This document shows, in pieces, positions 21,532 through 34,400 of a stretch of 64,000 nucleotides of DNA. A program made the position numbers and the translations under genes. How positions within the stretch are numbered: position 1 is the stretch's first letter; each line of letters begins with the position of its first letter. Origin of the DNA: Lolium rigidum (taxonomy: Eukaryota > Streptophyta > Magnoliopsida > Poales > Poaceae); contig NC_061513.1 of assembly GCF_022539505.1 (NCBI RefSeq), positions 352,203,696-352,267,695 on the forward strand, given 5' to 3'. The notes beneath the pieces were generated by a model. The model saw only the letters and a list, made by a program, of their open reading frames with translations, was not told where the DNA came from and did no database searches.

Positions 21532-22744
21532 ATTAGGATCTACTAGTGTAGGCCTAGCAGTAGTAGATTGGTCAATAGACCCTTCTTTTGTTCTTCCTTC
21601 TTTGAGCAATCGGCTCTTCCTTTGTAAGAAATCCTGTTTATTAATGAAGAAGTTTCCCCAATTTGATCTTGCCGATTTCTTTCAAACCGATTCTCAATGA
21701 GCCGATGGCAACGCATCGGTTTCTCATAATCCGCCCTTCATCTCTTCGACCACGGGGTGACTGGAATCTTGGTCAAAACTCAATAAGCCGATGTCAGCGC
21801 ATCAAGTCCTCATGAACTATCCTTCATCCTTTCGAACAATGAATTTGAGTTCCGCCGGATCACCACCCTTGACGAAAATCGTGGCGCAGGACTAGCCGAT
21901 GGCCACCCAATCGGCTTCCAAAAAACAGAGCATCCACCAGGCCAGCTGCCCCCCGAGTCTCAGTCAAGGCGAGAAAAGCAGTGTGCTAACCAAATGTGTC
22001 ACCATCGGTTTCAGAGTCATGATGCAGAGCCAGCCGATTCTCAACAAAATCGGCTCTCCAGAGCAGAGAACCTTCAGGGTGAGCTGCCCCCCGAGCTTTT
22101 TCAGTCTATCTCTTTGCAGGTCAGATCGGCTCCTTTCCTTCGGTGGATCTGATGCAACCCACCCTTAGCCTGATCTGCACATCCATGCTGCTCTTGGCAT
22201 TGTTCTTGAAGAGAGGATCTGAGCCCTTAAACCTCTCCATTGAGGAGTTCTTCCATTAAAGTCTCTCTTCGTGGCCCACTTCCTTGCTCCATCGAGTCAC
22301 CTCTTGAGTCGATGGCCATGCATCGGCTTTCTATCCTTAAGTCGATGTCTGCTGCATCGGCTGTGCTTAAAAAATTTCGAATTTTTTACGGGCCGATCCA
22401 TGTATCGGCCCCCATACTTCAATACCCATCATCAAAGAATATCTTGGGCTGCTGGGCGTTCGAAAGATACTCCTACTTCATATATCCTCGTGTTTTATTC
22501 TCCACCTAGGTGCCCCCCGAGCCGATTCTGTCAAGAGAGTTGATGGTATCGGCTCTTTAGGTATCCCCTGTTGGATTAAATGCTGAACCCAGGCAGAATG
22601 GATGGTGAGGATAATTTTGGCCGATTGCTGGAATCGGCCTCCACGTTGCTTGTTCGATGAAGGTTTTGTAATGTTCCTCCATAAATTTTTTGGGGCCGAT
22701 CACAAGGATCAGCCTCGCCATGTCTGCTCATTGATTTGCTCCAG
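21532..22744. repeat. Spacer packed with AGCCGAT/ATCGGCT motifs
   Basis: About twenty copies of CCGAT or ATCGG in ~1.1 kb, commonly as AGCCGAT or ATCGGCT, often in inverted pairs. The homologous spacer of D2 (42000-43220) and the LTRs have the same motif. No coding is supported. The motif may be a binding site for an element-encoded or host protein. Confidence 0.6.
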
Positions 22745-25564
22745 CTACATGGTTAGGCCAGTGGATACGACCAGCCTATCTTCATCCTCTGTCATGTCGA
22801 TGCGCTCGCCGTCGTCCACCTTGATTGCATCGCTTAATCCTTGAGCAGTAAACTCCGTTGGGAGGATGAGCACCATGTTTGTGCCAGCCGATGTTTCATC
22901 ATCGGCTTTCCTTTGCTTGGGGAGCCACTCTTTTCTTTGTGGCCGACCTTCTTCGTCCAGGGTTCGCTGAATTTTGGCGGCCGGATCAGGCCGTGCCTTC
23001 CTCAACGTGTGCGGTATAATCTTTCAGCTTCTTCCAACCCACGCAGACGCTGAACCCTTCGCTTCTGAGAACGGCTGAGCCCGTCAGGGCACCACCTTGG
23101 TCGATGATACTTGTCTTCTTCATCATCGTCCTCTAGTTCCTCGAGATCTTCCACCCGAGCGGACTCAGCATGCCTGTTCCGAGGCGGGAGAGGCCCTAGA
23201 CGTTTGAACACGGACACGTTAGCTGCATCCTTCTTCTTCTGTTTGCATTCTGGGCAGTTGCCGATTGTTGGCAATCGGCTCATTCCTGAGTCCCAGCAGT
23301 GTCTGAAGAAGGGGCAGTCCCAGTGCCTATCCACGTCGTCTTGCTCCCTCGACTTTTCCTTGGCGTGGCGCTCGTATCGCTCCTCGTCGTGATCATGCCG
23401 ACGACGTCTCCTGTCGTCCCTAGCCAGACGATCTTCTTCATCATCGTCGTTGTATCGCCGGCGTTGGTCATACTGACTCACATACTTGTTGAGGAGGTGA
23501 TCAGAGAGAGGTCGCTGATATCTTATGTTTTTCACTTCTCCCTCTGTGACGTAGCGCTTGCCGTCTTGGCGGAGCCGATCGCGTGGAGCGGCTCCCTCTG
23601 TGTCTTTGCTATGAGAGCAGATGCCCTCATCTCCGTCCTTACCGTAGTGGTGCCCGGGTCCAACCATGTTGATATTGCACGAGAAATCTGGCTGGCACCC
23701 TCCATGGTAAGTATACTCCACCATGTTAATGGCGGGGAAGGGGTGTGCGTCGACCTTCATGGCGTACTGGTTGAAAATTAACCGTCCATTTTCTATCGCC
23801 ATTTGGATCTGCTGCCGCCACACCCTGCAGTCGTTAGTGGTGTGGGTGAACGCGTTATGCCACTTGCAGTATGGCTTCCCGTTCAGCTCCTGCACCGTGG
23901 GGATCTTGTGGCCTTCGGGTACCTTTATATGCTTCTCCGTGAGTAAGAGATCGAAAATCTGCTCAGTTTTGGTCACGTCGAAGTCGAACCCTTTTGGAGG
24001 GCCTTGTGGCTTAACCCATTTGCAGGACACGGGGCCCGCCGCTCGAGTCCATTCAGCCACTGCTACCTCTCGATCTCCCGCAGCACCTTCATCCTCATCT
24101 GCCTCAACCAGGGCCACCGTACGCTTGAATTTGTCCTGGTAAACATCTGGGTGGCGCTGTTCATATGCTGACAGCTTCTGCACCATGTGCGCCAATGAAG
24201 GGTAGTCCGCTGGGAGGCCACGTCCTTGATCGATGATGAGAGACCCACCACCGCCAACTCGATCGCTTCTTTTCACTTACGTGAACCGAATAGCATCGGT
24301 TCCTAATGGTCCTGAAGCGCTGGATGTATTCGACACCTGTCTCCCCGCGCTCACGTCGTACTTGTGCTAGATCGGCAATGCCAGCCCTCGGAAGCCTCTC
24401 GAGTGATACTCGCTCATGGAACTGCTCTTCCAAGCTGCTTCCAAGTCCGGATGGAGTTCGGTGGCAGCGATGTGTACCACCCGAAAGCCGATCCCGTGAG
24501 GGACTGCGCGAAGAACCTCACACGCAACTCGTCCGATCGCTGAGATCGTGCCCAGCTGTGCCAAATATCGGCTCACATGCTCGATGGAGCTGGAACCATC
24601 TGATCCACTAAACTTTGTGAAGTCCGGGAGCCGATATTTGGGTGGTATGCGGGATCAATTCGTAATCGTTGGGGTACGGCTTGGTGTAGCCGAATGTCTT
24701 CCTTTTCGGCATCATGCCGAACTGATCTTTCAAAATTGTACAAATCTGATCTGCGGTGATGGCCGAAGGTGTCGAACCCTGAAGATTCGCCGGGGTGGCA
24801 TACTTAGCCATCCATGCTTGCTTTTCCGGTTCTGAGCCAACTGCAGGAGCTGGGCTCTGGAGGTTTGTCGGAGTGGCGTACTTAGCTAACCACGTTTGCT
24901 TCTCAAGATCGGCTCCCGACGTTCCTCTCGCTGTTCCGAGGCCCTCGCTGTTGCAACCTGGTTCGAGAGTGCCCAGGTATTGCGGTCCAGTACGTATGCG
25001 CACGCGTATCCGTGCGGGATCTCCTTGGGTGCCTCAGGTAGGAATTGGTCGTCACTAGGATCACCACCAATCTTGTAGACGACGTATGCCGATGAGTTCG
25101 GCACTTCTGGTGCCGCCCATGCGAACGGTAGCGGAGGATGGGACTGGAGTGGCATCTCTCCTTTGTAAGTCCCCGAGCTGGTCCCGACGGAGAATACCGG
25201 TGGCTCATGATTTCTCGGACCACGCGCGAGCGACACGCTCCAAAGTGTTCACCAGGCTCTCAGAGTGGCGGTGCAGCGAATGAGCCACCATGTAGTCGAT
25301 CTCCTAACGCAGCGACCTGGTGCGTTCTTCTGACGGGGCGGACAGGTCCACTCCATCGAGTGCGCCTTCAGGTGAGAACCCCTTCCACCTGACGCCATGG
25401 GAGCGGGTTCTGTGGAAAGAGCCGATGAGTTCGGCTTCGAGGACTGCCTTGATCTCGTCATGCTTCTTCTTGAGTTCGTCAGGAAGATCCTCGTACTTGA
25501 CCGGAGTGCTCTCCGCCATCTCGGATGTAGATGGCGATGCGGTGGATGTCGAAGTTGGTCCCAC
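22745..25564 (-). pseudogene. Gag of element D, frameshifted
   Basis: The longest intact piece is 23002-24276 (424 aa). Reading direction is right to left. The head at 25564 (ESTPVKYEDLPDELKKKHDE) is followed by pieces at 24608-25003 (WLAKYATPTNLQ repeats) and 24161-24433 (Gag core, EEQFHERVSLERLP), then the 424-aa piece with a C-x2-H-x4-H-x4-C finger (CKWHNAFTHTTNDC), an Arg/Asp-rich charged tract, and a second Cys/His cluster (CPFFRHCWDSG...CPEC). The C-terminal end continues in another phase at 22745-23005 (RKARPDPAAKIQRTLDEEG). At least four frame breaks relative to D2. The role is the nucleocapsid/capsid precursor; no Pol follows. Confidence 0.8.
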
Positions 25565-25580
25565 CGGGCGTGCCAGAATG

Positions 25581-26745
25581 TGTTGCGGTCAGAAACCCAC
25601 CGGCGGGCAGCGACTGGCAACACCGTAGAGCTGGGAACAACTAGGGCTGCGGCTGGCCCCAGTCCCTCAGAGCGACGGCCCGCAAAGCCTTCTGGTCACA
25701 CGTCCGATGCTATCGCAAGGGCGTGCCACCTGACCTATACCTGGTCAGGAAGGTGTTGGATGATGCCTCGCTTAGTTTCCTGCATGGCATACACGTAAAC
25801 ATTAAATACGAGCCTCGATCGGCTCTCGGGTTATCTCGTGAATCGGCTCAAAGAGCCGATCCACCGATGATTCGTACAAGGTGTCCGAATATATGGTGGT
25901 CCTGCTTGATCAAGATAAAGCTAATGCGATCTACGACGATTTAGGGTTTTCACCGCATAATCGGATCATCCTACTCACGATTGGGCCTCGCGCTCGCGTA
26001 CGGTGATCGTAAGCCGATCCTAGACAGGGCCTAAAAACCAACACGAGGTTGATCCCGGAACATCCTGTCTAGGGCTAGCAAACTTCACCCTACACGCCGC
26101 TGGATCCTCCAACCCTTTGTAAGGCCTAACTATTGCGGATGTTAAACTAATCCTTGTTGAACAAGGAGCAACCGTAACGGATCAGATCTACTAAACTATG
26201 ATCAAGCGGGGTGCCGCCCCTACACCTAAGATAGGTGTAAGGGCGGCTAGATGTATAAGGGTTGCACTACGACAGCATATGATACGAAGAACAATGCTAA
26301 CCCTAACACATCTGAGATAACTACGTTGCTCGCCATCAAAAAGGCTTCAGCACGAGCAACGCATGAACAACGTGGGTAGGCTTGTGCTGCCTAGATCGCA
26401 AGATGCGATCTAGGCGGCATGGTGCTTACCGGAGAAACCCTCGAGACGAAGGAGTTGGCGATGCGCCGAGATTTGTTTGTGTTGAACGTTGGTTGTTGTT
26501 TATTTCATAAACCCTAGATACATATTTATAGTCCAAAGGACTTTCTAATTCGGGCGTGCACCTAACCGTGCACGGGTAAAACTCTAACTCCTAACCGACA
26601 TGTAATCTAATATGTTACAGATACAAGGGCAAACTAGCCCAAACTTTGCATGTAAGGCCGATTCACGTATTTCTTCTATATATATATCTTCAAGTCCATC
26701 TTGATCGCGGCCCACCTCCGACTCGGTCAAATTCTGGTGATAACA
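25581..26745 (-). repeat. Element D 5' LTR
   Basis: A 1165-bp LTR, TG...CA, followed by TSD CGGTG at 26746-26750. The primer-site-like sequence lies five bases inside. Confidence 0.92.
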
Positions 26746-27363
26746 CGGTGTGCATGCTATGTTAGTACTTGGTTTGGTTATGTTGATCTGTCATGCACTC
26801 TAAGGTTATTTAAATATGAACATTGAATATTGTGGAGCTTGTTAACTCCGGCATTGAGGGTTCGTGTAATCCTACACAGTTAGTGGTGTTCATCATCCAA
26901 CAAGAGGGTGTAGAGTCTAGCATCTATCTATTTATTCTGTTATGTGATCAATGTTGAGAGTTTCCACTAGTGAAAGTATGATCCCTAGGCCTTGTTCCTA
27001 AATACTGCTATCGCTGTTTGTTTGCTGTTTTACTGCATCTTTACTTCCTGCAATATTAATACCATCAACTGCACGCCAGCAAGCACTTTTCTGGTGCCGT
27101 TACTACTGCTCATATATATTCATACCACATGTATTTCACTATCTCTTCGCCGAACTAGTGCACCTATTAGGTGTGTTGGGGACACAAGAGACTTCTTGCT
27201 TTGTGGTTGCAGGGTTGCATGAGAGGGATATCTTTGACCTCTTCCTCCCTGAGTTCGATAAACCTTGGGTGATCCACTTAAGGGAAACTTGCTGCCGTTC
27301 TACAAACCTCTGCTCTTGGAGGCCCAACACTGTCTACAAGAATAGAAGCACCCGTAGACATCA
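26746..27363 (+). repeat. Element C 3' LTR, second part
   Basis: After the repeated CGGTG the C LTR resumes with TGCATGCTATG, exactly as in the uninterrupted solo LTR at 2938-2952, and ends CGTAGACATCA. Confidence 0.9.
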
Positions 27364-27745
27364 AGACACCTCTAGTGAACTGTGGACCCCGGTCCATTCT
27401 TTACATCTGAAATACAAATCTGCTGCTATTGTTCTTTACTGTTCTTGCAAACAATCATCATCCACACTATACATCTAATCCTTTGTTACAGACAAGCCGG
27501 TGAGATTGACAACCTCGTTGTTTCGTTGGGGCAAAGTACTTTGGTTGTGTTGTGCAGGTTCCACGTTGGCGCCGGAATCTCCGGTGTTGCGCCGCACTAC
27601 ATCCCGCCGCCATCAACCTTCAACGTGCTTCTTGGCTCCTCCTGGTTCGATAAACCTTGGTTTCTTTACGAGGGAAAACTTGCTGCTGTGCGCATGATAC
27701 CTTCCTCTTGGGGTTCCCAACGAACGTGTGAGTTACACGCCATCA
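27364..27745 (+). repeat. LTR remnant E (A-type)
   Basis: Begins AGACACCTCTAGTG, which is A's LTR from about 4434, and ends ACGCCATCA. It is the host LTR into which C jumped; its left part would lie left of C, beyond gap 1. Confidence 0.85.
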
Positions 27746-27756
27746 AGCTCTTTTTC

Positions 27757-27774
27757 TGGCGCCGTTGCCGGGGA
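27757..27774 (+). other. Primer-binding site of E
   Basis: TGGCGCCGTTGCCGGGGA eleven bases inside the LTR. The following sequence no longer resembles the internal regions of A, B or C. Confidence 0.85.
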
Positions 27775-28341
27775 ACGAAGAAAAGTTACACCACAAAGAT
27801 TTTCAACTCCCACGTCAACAGACGCCGTGCTATTTGAAAGCACAAACCGCAGGTGAACGATATTCTCGCCCCATTCGGTTGGAGAAAACATCCACTGGTA
27901 AACTCCATGACTTCAGACGATAGACTTTCACCTTGCAAGACGCCCTGGCATCCCGGGCACGCGCGACTGGACATTATCCTAGAGCAGCTGTCGCATACCA
28001 ACTTCTGGCACCCACGGCACTGATTAATACAAGGAAATTAACACGACTGTTGGCCCAAATTAAAATACATCTAGATGAACCTAGTGAAGAAAGTACTAAC
28101 CGACGATATTGCAGGAGGTTGTATGGGTTGAGAGCACACTCTGCAGCTGAACAGTCTTCTCAATTTAGCAAAGTCGACAGAAACTCTAATGCTACCAGGG
28201 GAACCTCCATGCCCAACGATTCTAAATGGAATATGAATTTAGTGGATGGGAAGGAGATAGGGATAGAGGGTTGTAGTCTTCGACTTGTATATAATATATA
28301 GGCGAGGGAATTGCAGATTCCACCACCTCCTACTTCGTACC
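27775..28341. other. Low-copy stretch without a recognised gene
   Basis: About 570 bp that matches nothing else in the window. A short minus-strand frame (27786-28001, 71 aa) has several cysteines (CDSCSR, ACPGCQG) but no clear domain. It may be the start of E's internal region or captured host DNA. I cannot assign a function. Confidence 0.5.
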
Positions 28342-28405
28342 TACTCCACTTCATAATTTATCTTGGAAACCCCGCATGTACACTTATTTGTGGACGGAGG
28401 GAGTA
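28342..28405. mobile_element. Degraded Stowaway-type MITE
   Basis: The right end ACTTATTTGTGGACGGAGGG-AGTA is a classical Stowaway terminus (CTCCCTCCGTCC read in reverse) with target TA. The left end TACTCCACTTCATAA is diverged. It lies directly at the start of the satellite array. Confidence 0.6.
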
Positions 28406-31400
28406 TGTTGCACAAAAAATCTTGTTTATCAACTTGAATATGCTTACTATATGACATAAGAAGACTATGTACTGGGTACTTTGGTTTTTCATTTTTCTGA
28501 TTTTTTTAGTTTTTTGCCCATTTGAATCTTGGTCAAATCCTAGGTTTGACCATGATTTAAACAGGTTTATAACATGAAATGAAAATTAAGCATGGATCCT
28601 TCTTAGTCACTCTAAAATGAAGCTTTTGGGATGTTCTTGAAATTTCCATGTTTGAAACCCAAAACGACTTCACTTCATGCTAGACTTCATAAGATCAATC
28701 GAGTTTAGAGTTAGGGGGTAGATACATGATTTGTATGGTTTGAATATGTCCAACCCTTGTTAATTTATCAACTTGAATGCTTACTATATGACATAAGAAG
28801 ACTATATGCTTTTGTTTTTCATTTTTCTGATTTTTTTTGAATTTTATGCACATTTGAATCTTTTGGTCAAATCCTAGGTTTGACAAAGATTTAAACAAGT
28901 TTAAAATATGAAAATGAAAAGGTAAGCATGGATCCTTCTTAGTCACTCTAAAATGAAGCTTTTGGGATGTTCTTGAAATTTCCATGTTTGAAACCCAAAA
29001 CGACTTCTCTTCATGCTAGACTTCATAAGATCGATCGAGTTTAGGGTTAGGGGGTAGATACATGATTTGTATGGTTTGAATATGTCCAACCATTGTTAAT
29101 TTATCAACTTGAATGCTTACTATATGACATAAGAAGACTATATGCTTTTGTTTTTCATTTTTCTGATTTTTTTTGAATTTTATGCACATTTGAATCTTTT
29201 GGTCAAATCCTAGGTTTGACAAAGATTTAAACAAGTTTAAAATATGACAATGAAAAGGTAAGCATGGATCCTTCTTATTCACTCTAAAATGAAGCTTTTG
29301 GGATGTTCTTGAAATTTCCATTTTCGAAACCCAAAACGACTTCGCTTCATGCTAGACTTCATAAGATCGACCGAGTTTAGGGTTAGGGGGTAGATACATG
29401 ATTTGTATGGTTTGAATATGTCCAAACCTTGTTAATTTATCAACTTGAATGCTTACTATATGACATACGAAGACTATGTACTTTGGTTTTTCATTTTTTT
29501 GCTTTTTTTTTAATTTTGTGCCCATTTGAATCTTTTGGTCAAATCCTAGGTTTGACAAAGATTTAAACAAGTTTAAAATATGAAAATGAAAAGGTAAGCA
29601 TGGATCCTTGTTAGTCACTCTAAAATAAAGCTTTTGGGAGGTTCTTGAAATTTCCATGTTTGAAACCCAAAACCACTTCTCTTCATGATTGACTTCATAA
29701 GACAGAGTTCAGGGTTAGGGGTAGATATATACATGAGTTGTCTGGTTTGAATATATGTCTAGACCTTGTTTATCAACTTTAATGCTTACTATATATATGA
29801 CATAAGAAGACTATGTACTTTGGTTTTTCATTTTTCTGCCCATTTGAATCTTGGTCAAATCCTAGGGTTGACCATGATTTAAACAAGTTTATAACATGAA
29901 TTGAAAAGGTAAGCATGGATCCTTCTTAGTCACTCTAAAATGAAGCTTTTGGGATGTGTGTCCTTGAAATTTCCATGTTTGAAACCCAAAACGACTTCTC
30001 TTCATGCTAGACTTCATAAGATCGACCGAGTTTAGGGTTAGGGGTAGATACATGATTTGTATGGCTTCAATATGTCCAAACCTTGTTAATTTATCAACTT
30101 GAATGCTTGCTATATGACATACGAAGACTATATGCTTTGGTTTTTCATTTTTATGATTTTTTATGAATTTTATGCCCATTTGAATCTTTTGGTCAATCCT
30201 AGGTTTGACAAAGATTTAAACAAGTTCAAAATATGAAAATGAAAAGGTAAGCATGGATCCTTCTTAGTCACTCTAAAATAAAGCTTTTGGGAGGTTCTTG
30301 AAATTTCCATGTTTGAAACCCAAAACCACTTCTTTTCATGATTGACTTCATAAGACAGAGTTTAGGGTTAGGGGTAGATATATACATGAGTTGTCTGGTT
30401 TGAATATGTCTAGACCTTGTTTATCAACTTTAATGCTTACTATATATATGACATAAGAATGCTATGTGCATTGGTTTTTGATTTTTTCCTGAATTTGTAT
30501 GCCCATTTGAATCTTGGTCAAATCCTAGGCGGTTTGACCAAGATTTAAACAAGTTTAAAACATGAATATGAAAAGGGAAGTTTGTATCCTTATTAGTCAC
30601 TCTAAAATGAAGCTTTTGGGATGTTCTTGAAATTTCCATGTTTGAAACCCAAAACGACTTCTCTTCATGCTAGACTTCATAAGATCGACAGGGGTAGATA
30701 CACATGATTTGTATGGTTTGGGTATATCTAGACCTTGTTTATCAACGTGAATGCTTACGATATGACATAAGAAGACTATGTGATTTGGTTTTTCATTTTT
30801 CTGTTTTTTTTTTTAATTTCGTGCCCACCCATTTGTATCTTGGTCAAATCCTAGGGTTTGACAAAGATTTAAACAAGTTTAAAATGTGAAAATGAAAAGG
30901 TAAGCATGGATCCTTCTTAGTCACTCTAAAATAATGCTTTTGGGAGGTTCTTGAAAATTCCATGTTTGAAACCCAAAACCACTTCTCTTCATGATTGACT
31001 TCATAAGACAGAGTTTAGGGTTAGGGGTAGATATATACATGAGTTGTCTGGTTTGAATATATGTCTAGACCTTGTTTATTAACTTTAATGCTTACTATAT
31101 ATATGACATAAGAATACTATGTGCATTGGTTTTTCATCCTTTTGATTTTTTTCTGAATTTGTCTGCCCATTTCAATCTAGGTCAAATCCTAGGCGGTTTG
31201 ACCAAGATTTAAACAAGTTTAAAACATGAAAATGAAAAGGGAAGTTTGTATCCTTCTTAGTCACTCTAAAATGAAGCTTTTGGGATGATGTTCTTGAAAT
31301 TTCCATGTTTGAAACCCAAAACGACTTCTCTTCATGCTAGACTTCAACAGGGGTTGATACATGATTTTTATGGTTTGGGTATATCTAGACCTTGTTTATC

Positions 31401-34400
31401 AACTTGAATGCTTACGATATGACATAAGAAGACTATGTGATTTGGTTTTCATTTTTCTGTTTTTTTCTGAATTTTGTGCCCACCCATTTGTATCTTGGTC
31501 AAATCCTAAGGTCTGATAATGATTTAAACAAGTTTAAAATACGAAATGCAAAGCTAAGCATGGATCCTTCTTAGTCACTCTCTAAAATGAAGCTTTTGAG
31601 AGGTTTTTGAAATTTCCATGTTTGAAACCCAAAACCACTTCTCTTCATGCTTGATTTCATAAGACAGAGTTTAGGGTTAGGGGTTAGATACATGATTTGT
31701 ATGGTTTGAATATGTCCAAACCTTGTTTATCAACTTCAATATGCTTACTATATGACATAAGAAGACTATGTACTTTGGTTTTTCATTTTTTGATTTTTTT
31801 ATTTTTCTGCCCATTTGAATCTTGGTCAAATCCTAGGGTTGACCATGATTTAAACAAGTTTATAACATGAATTGAAAAGGTAAGCATGGATCCTTCTTAG
31901 TCACTCTAAAATGAAGCTTTTGGGATGTGTGTCCTTGAAATTTCCATGTTTGAAACCCAAAACGACTTCTCTTCATGCTAGACTTCATAAGATCGACCGA
32001 GTTTAGGGTTAGGGGTAGATACATGATTTGTATGGCTTCAATATGTCCAAACCTTGTTAATTTATCAACTTGAATGCTTGCTATATGACATACGAAGACT
32101 ATATGCTTTGGTTTTTCATTTTTATGATTTTTTAAGAATTTTATGCCCATTTGAATCTTTTGGTCAATCCTAGGTTTGACAAAGATTTAAACAAGTTCAA
32201 AATATGAAAATGAAAAGGTAAGCATGGACCCTTCTTAGTCACTCTAAAATAAAGCTTTTGGGAGGTTCTTGAAATTTCCATGTTTGAAACCCAAAACCAC
32301 TTCTCTTCATGATTGACTTCATAAGACAGAGTTTAGGGTTAGGGGTAGATATATACATGAGTTGTCTGGTTTGAATATATGTCTAGACCTTGTTTATTAA
32401 CTTTAATGCTTACTATATATATGACATAAGAATACTATGTGCATTGGTTTTTCATCCTTTTGATTTTTTTCTGAATTTGTCTGCCCATTTCAATCTAGGT
32501 CAAATCCTAGGCGGTTTAACCAAGATATAAACAAGTTTAAAACATGAAAATGAAAAGGGGAGTTTGTATCCTTCTTAGTCACTCTAAAATGAAGCTTTTG
32601 GGATGTTCTTGAAATTTCCATGTTTGAAACCCAAAACGACTTCTCTTCATGCTAGACTTCATAAGATCGACAGGGGTATAGATACACATGATTTGTATGG
32701 TTTGGGTATATCTAGACCTTGTTTATCAACGTGAATGCGCGCTTACGATATGACATAAGAAGACTATGTGATTTGGTTTTTCATTTTTCTGTTTTTTTTT
32801 TGAATTTTGTGCCCACCCATTTGTATCTTGGTCAAATCCTAGGTTTGATAATGATTTAAACATGTTTAATACATGAAAATGAAAAGGGAAGCATCGATCC
32901 TTCTTAGTCACTCTAAAATGAAGCTTTTGGGAGGTTTTTGAAATTTCCATGTTTGAAACCCAAAACCACTTCTCTTCATGCTTGACTTCATAAGACGAGT
33001 TTAGGGTTAGGGGTTAGATACATGATTTGTATGGTTTTAATATGTCCAAACCTTGTTTATCAACTTCAATATGCTTACTATATGACATAAGAAGACTATG
33101 TACTTTGGTTTTCATTTTTCTGATTTTTTTATTTTTCTGCCCATTTGAATCTTGGTCAAATCCTAGGGTTGACCATGATTTAAACAAGTTTATAACATGA
33201 ATTGAAAAGGTAAGCATGGATCCTTCTTAGTCACTCTAAAATGAAGCTTTTGGGATGTGTGTCCTTGAAATTTCCATGTTTGAAACCCAAAACGACTTCT
33301 CTTCATGCTAGACTTCATAAGATCGACCGAGTTTAGGGTTAGGGGTAGATACATGATTTGTATGGCTTCAATATGTCCAAACCTTGTTAATTTATCAACT
33401 TGAATGCTTGCTATATGACATACGAAGACTATATGCTTTGGTTTTTCATTTTTATGATTTTTTAAGAATTTTATGCCCATTTGAATCTTTTGGTCAATCC
33501 TAGGTTTGACAAAGATTTAAACAAGTTCAAAATATGAAAATGAAAAGGTAAGCATGGATCCTTCTTAGTCACTCTAAAATAAAGCTTTTGGGAGATTCTT
33601 GAAATTTCCATGTTTGAAACCCAAAACCACTTCTCTTCATGATTGACTTCATAAGACAGAGTTTAGGGTTAGGGGTAGATATATACATGAGTTGTCTGGT
33701 TTGAATATGTCTAGACCTTGTTTATCAACTTTAATGCTTACTATATATATGACATAAGAATGCTATGTGCATTGGTTTTTGATTTTTTTTTGAATTTGTA
33801 TGCCCATTTGAATCTTGGTCAAATCCTAGGCGGTTTGACCAAGATTTAAACAAGTTTAAAACATGAAAATGAAAAGGGAAGTTTGTATCCTTATTAGTCA
33901 CTCTAAAATGAAGCTTTTGGGATGTTCTTAAAATTTCCATGCCATGTTTGAAACCCAAAACGACTTCTCTTCATGCTAGACTTCATAAGATCGACAGGGG
34001 TAGATACATGATTTGTGTGGTTTGGATATATCTAGACCTTGTTTATCAACTTTAATGCTTACGATATGACATATAAGAAGACTATGTGATTTGGTTTTTC
34101 ATTTTTTATGATTTTTTTGAATTTTGGGCCCACCCATTTGTATGTTTGTCAAATCCTAGGTTTGATAATGATTTAAACAAGTTTAAAATATGAAATTCAA
34201 AGGTAAGCATGGATCCTTATTAGTCACTCTAAAATGAAGCTTTTGCAGGGAGGTTTTTAAAATTTCCATGTTTGAAACCCAAAACCACTTCTCTTCAAGC
34301 TTGACTTCATAAGACAGAGTTTAGTTTTAGGGGGTAGATACATGATTTGTATGGTTTGAATGTGTCCAAACCTTGTTAATTCATCAACTTGAATGCTTAC

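Larger units (their letters stand above)
19634..26745 (-). mobile_element. Element D: complete gag-only LTR retrotransposon
   Basis: The two LTRs (19634-20792, 1159 bp; 25581-26745, 1165 bp) are nearly identical and end TG...CA, with a perfect 5-bp TSD CGGTG at 19629-19633 and 26746-26750. The orientation is minus: the gag reads leftwards, the primer-site-like TGGCACGCCCGGTGGGAC lies just inside the right LTR (about 25558-25575), and the polypurine tract CCAGGGGGCATG abuts the left LTR (20793-20804). The 4.8-kb interior holds Gag, a motif-rich spacer and an antisense acidic-protein gene, but no protease, RT, RNase H or integrase. It is therefore non-autonomous. Element D2 is a second, older-looking copy. 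Confidence 0.93.
14602..27363 (+). mobile_element. Element C: Sabrina-like non-autonomous Gypsy
   Basis: It consists of a 5' LTR (left part missing; 14602-15182), a tRNA-Asp-type primer site, two short frames (15421-16067), a noncoding 3' region, a polypurine tract, and a 3' LTR (18530-27363) split by element D. The right flank AGACA (27364-27368) is the expected TSD; its partner lies in the gap. C is inserted in an LTR of A type (remnant E). Its LTR is the same family as the solo LTR at 1841-3553, and its 3' module is the same as in A and B although the coding part is different. Confidence 0.85.

Noticed and set aside
20998..21609. 203-aa minus-strand frame opposite the antisense gene of D
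   Set aside because: Arg-rich shadow of the Ser/Glu codons; not conserved in D2, whose opposite-strand frame (41451-41897) differs in phase and sequence.
27786..28001. A Cys-rich zinc-finger gene
   Set aside because: Spacing of cysteines fits no family I know, and the frame is short and isolated.
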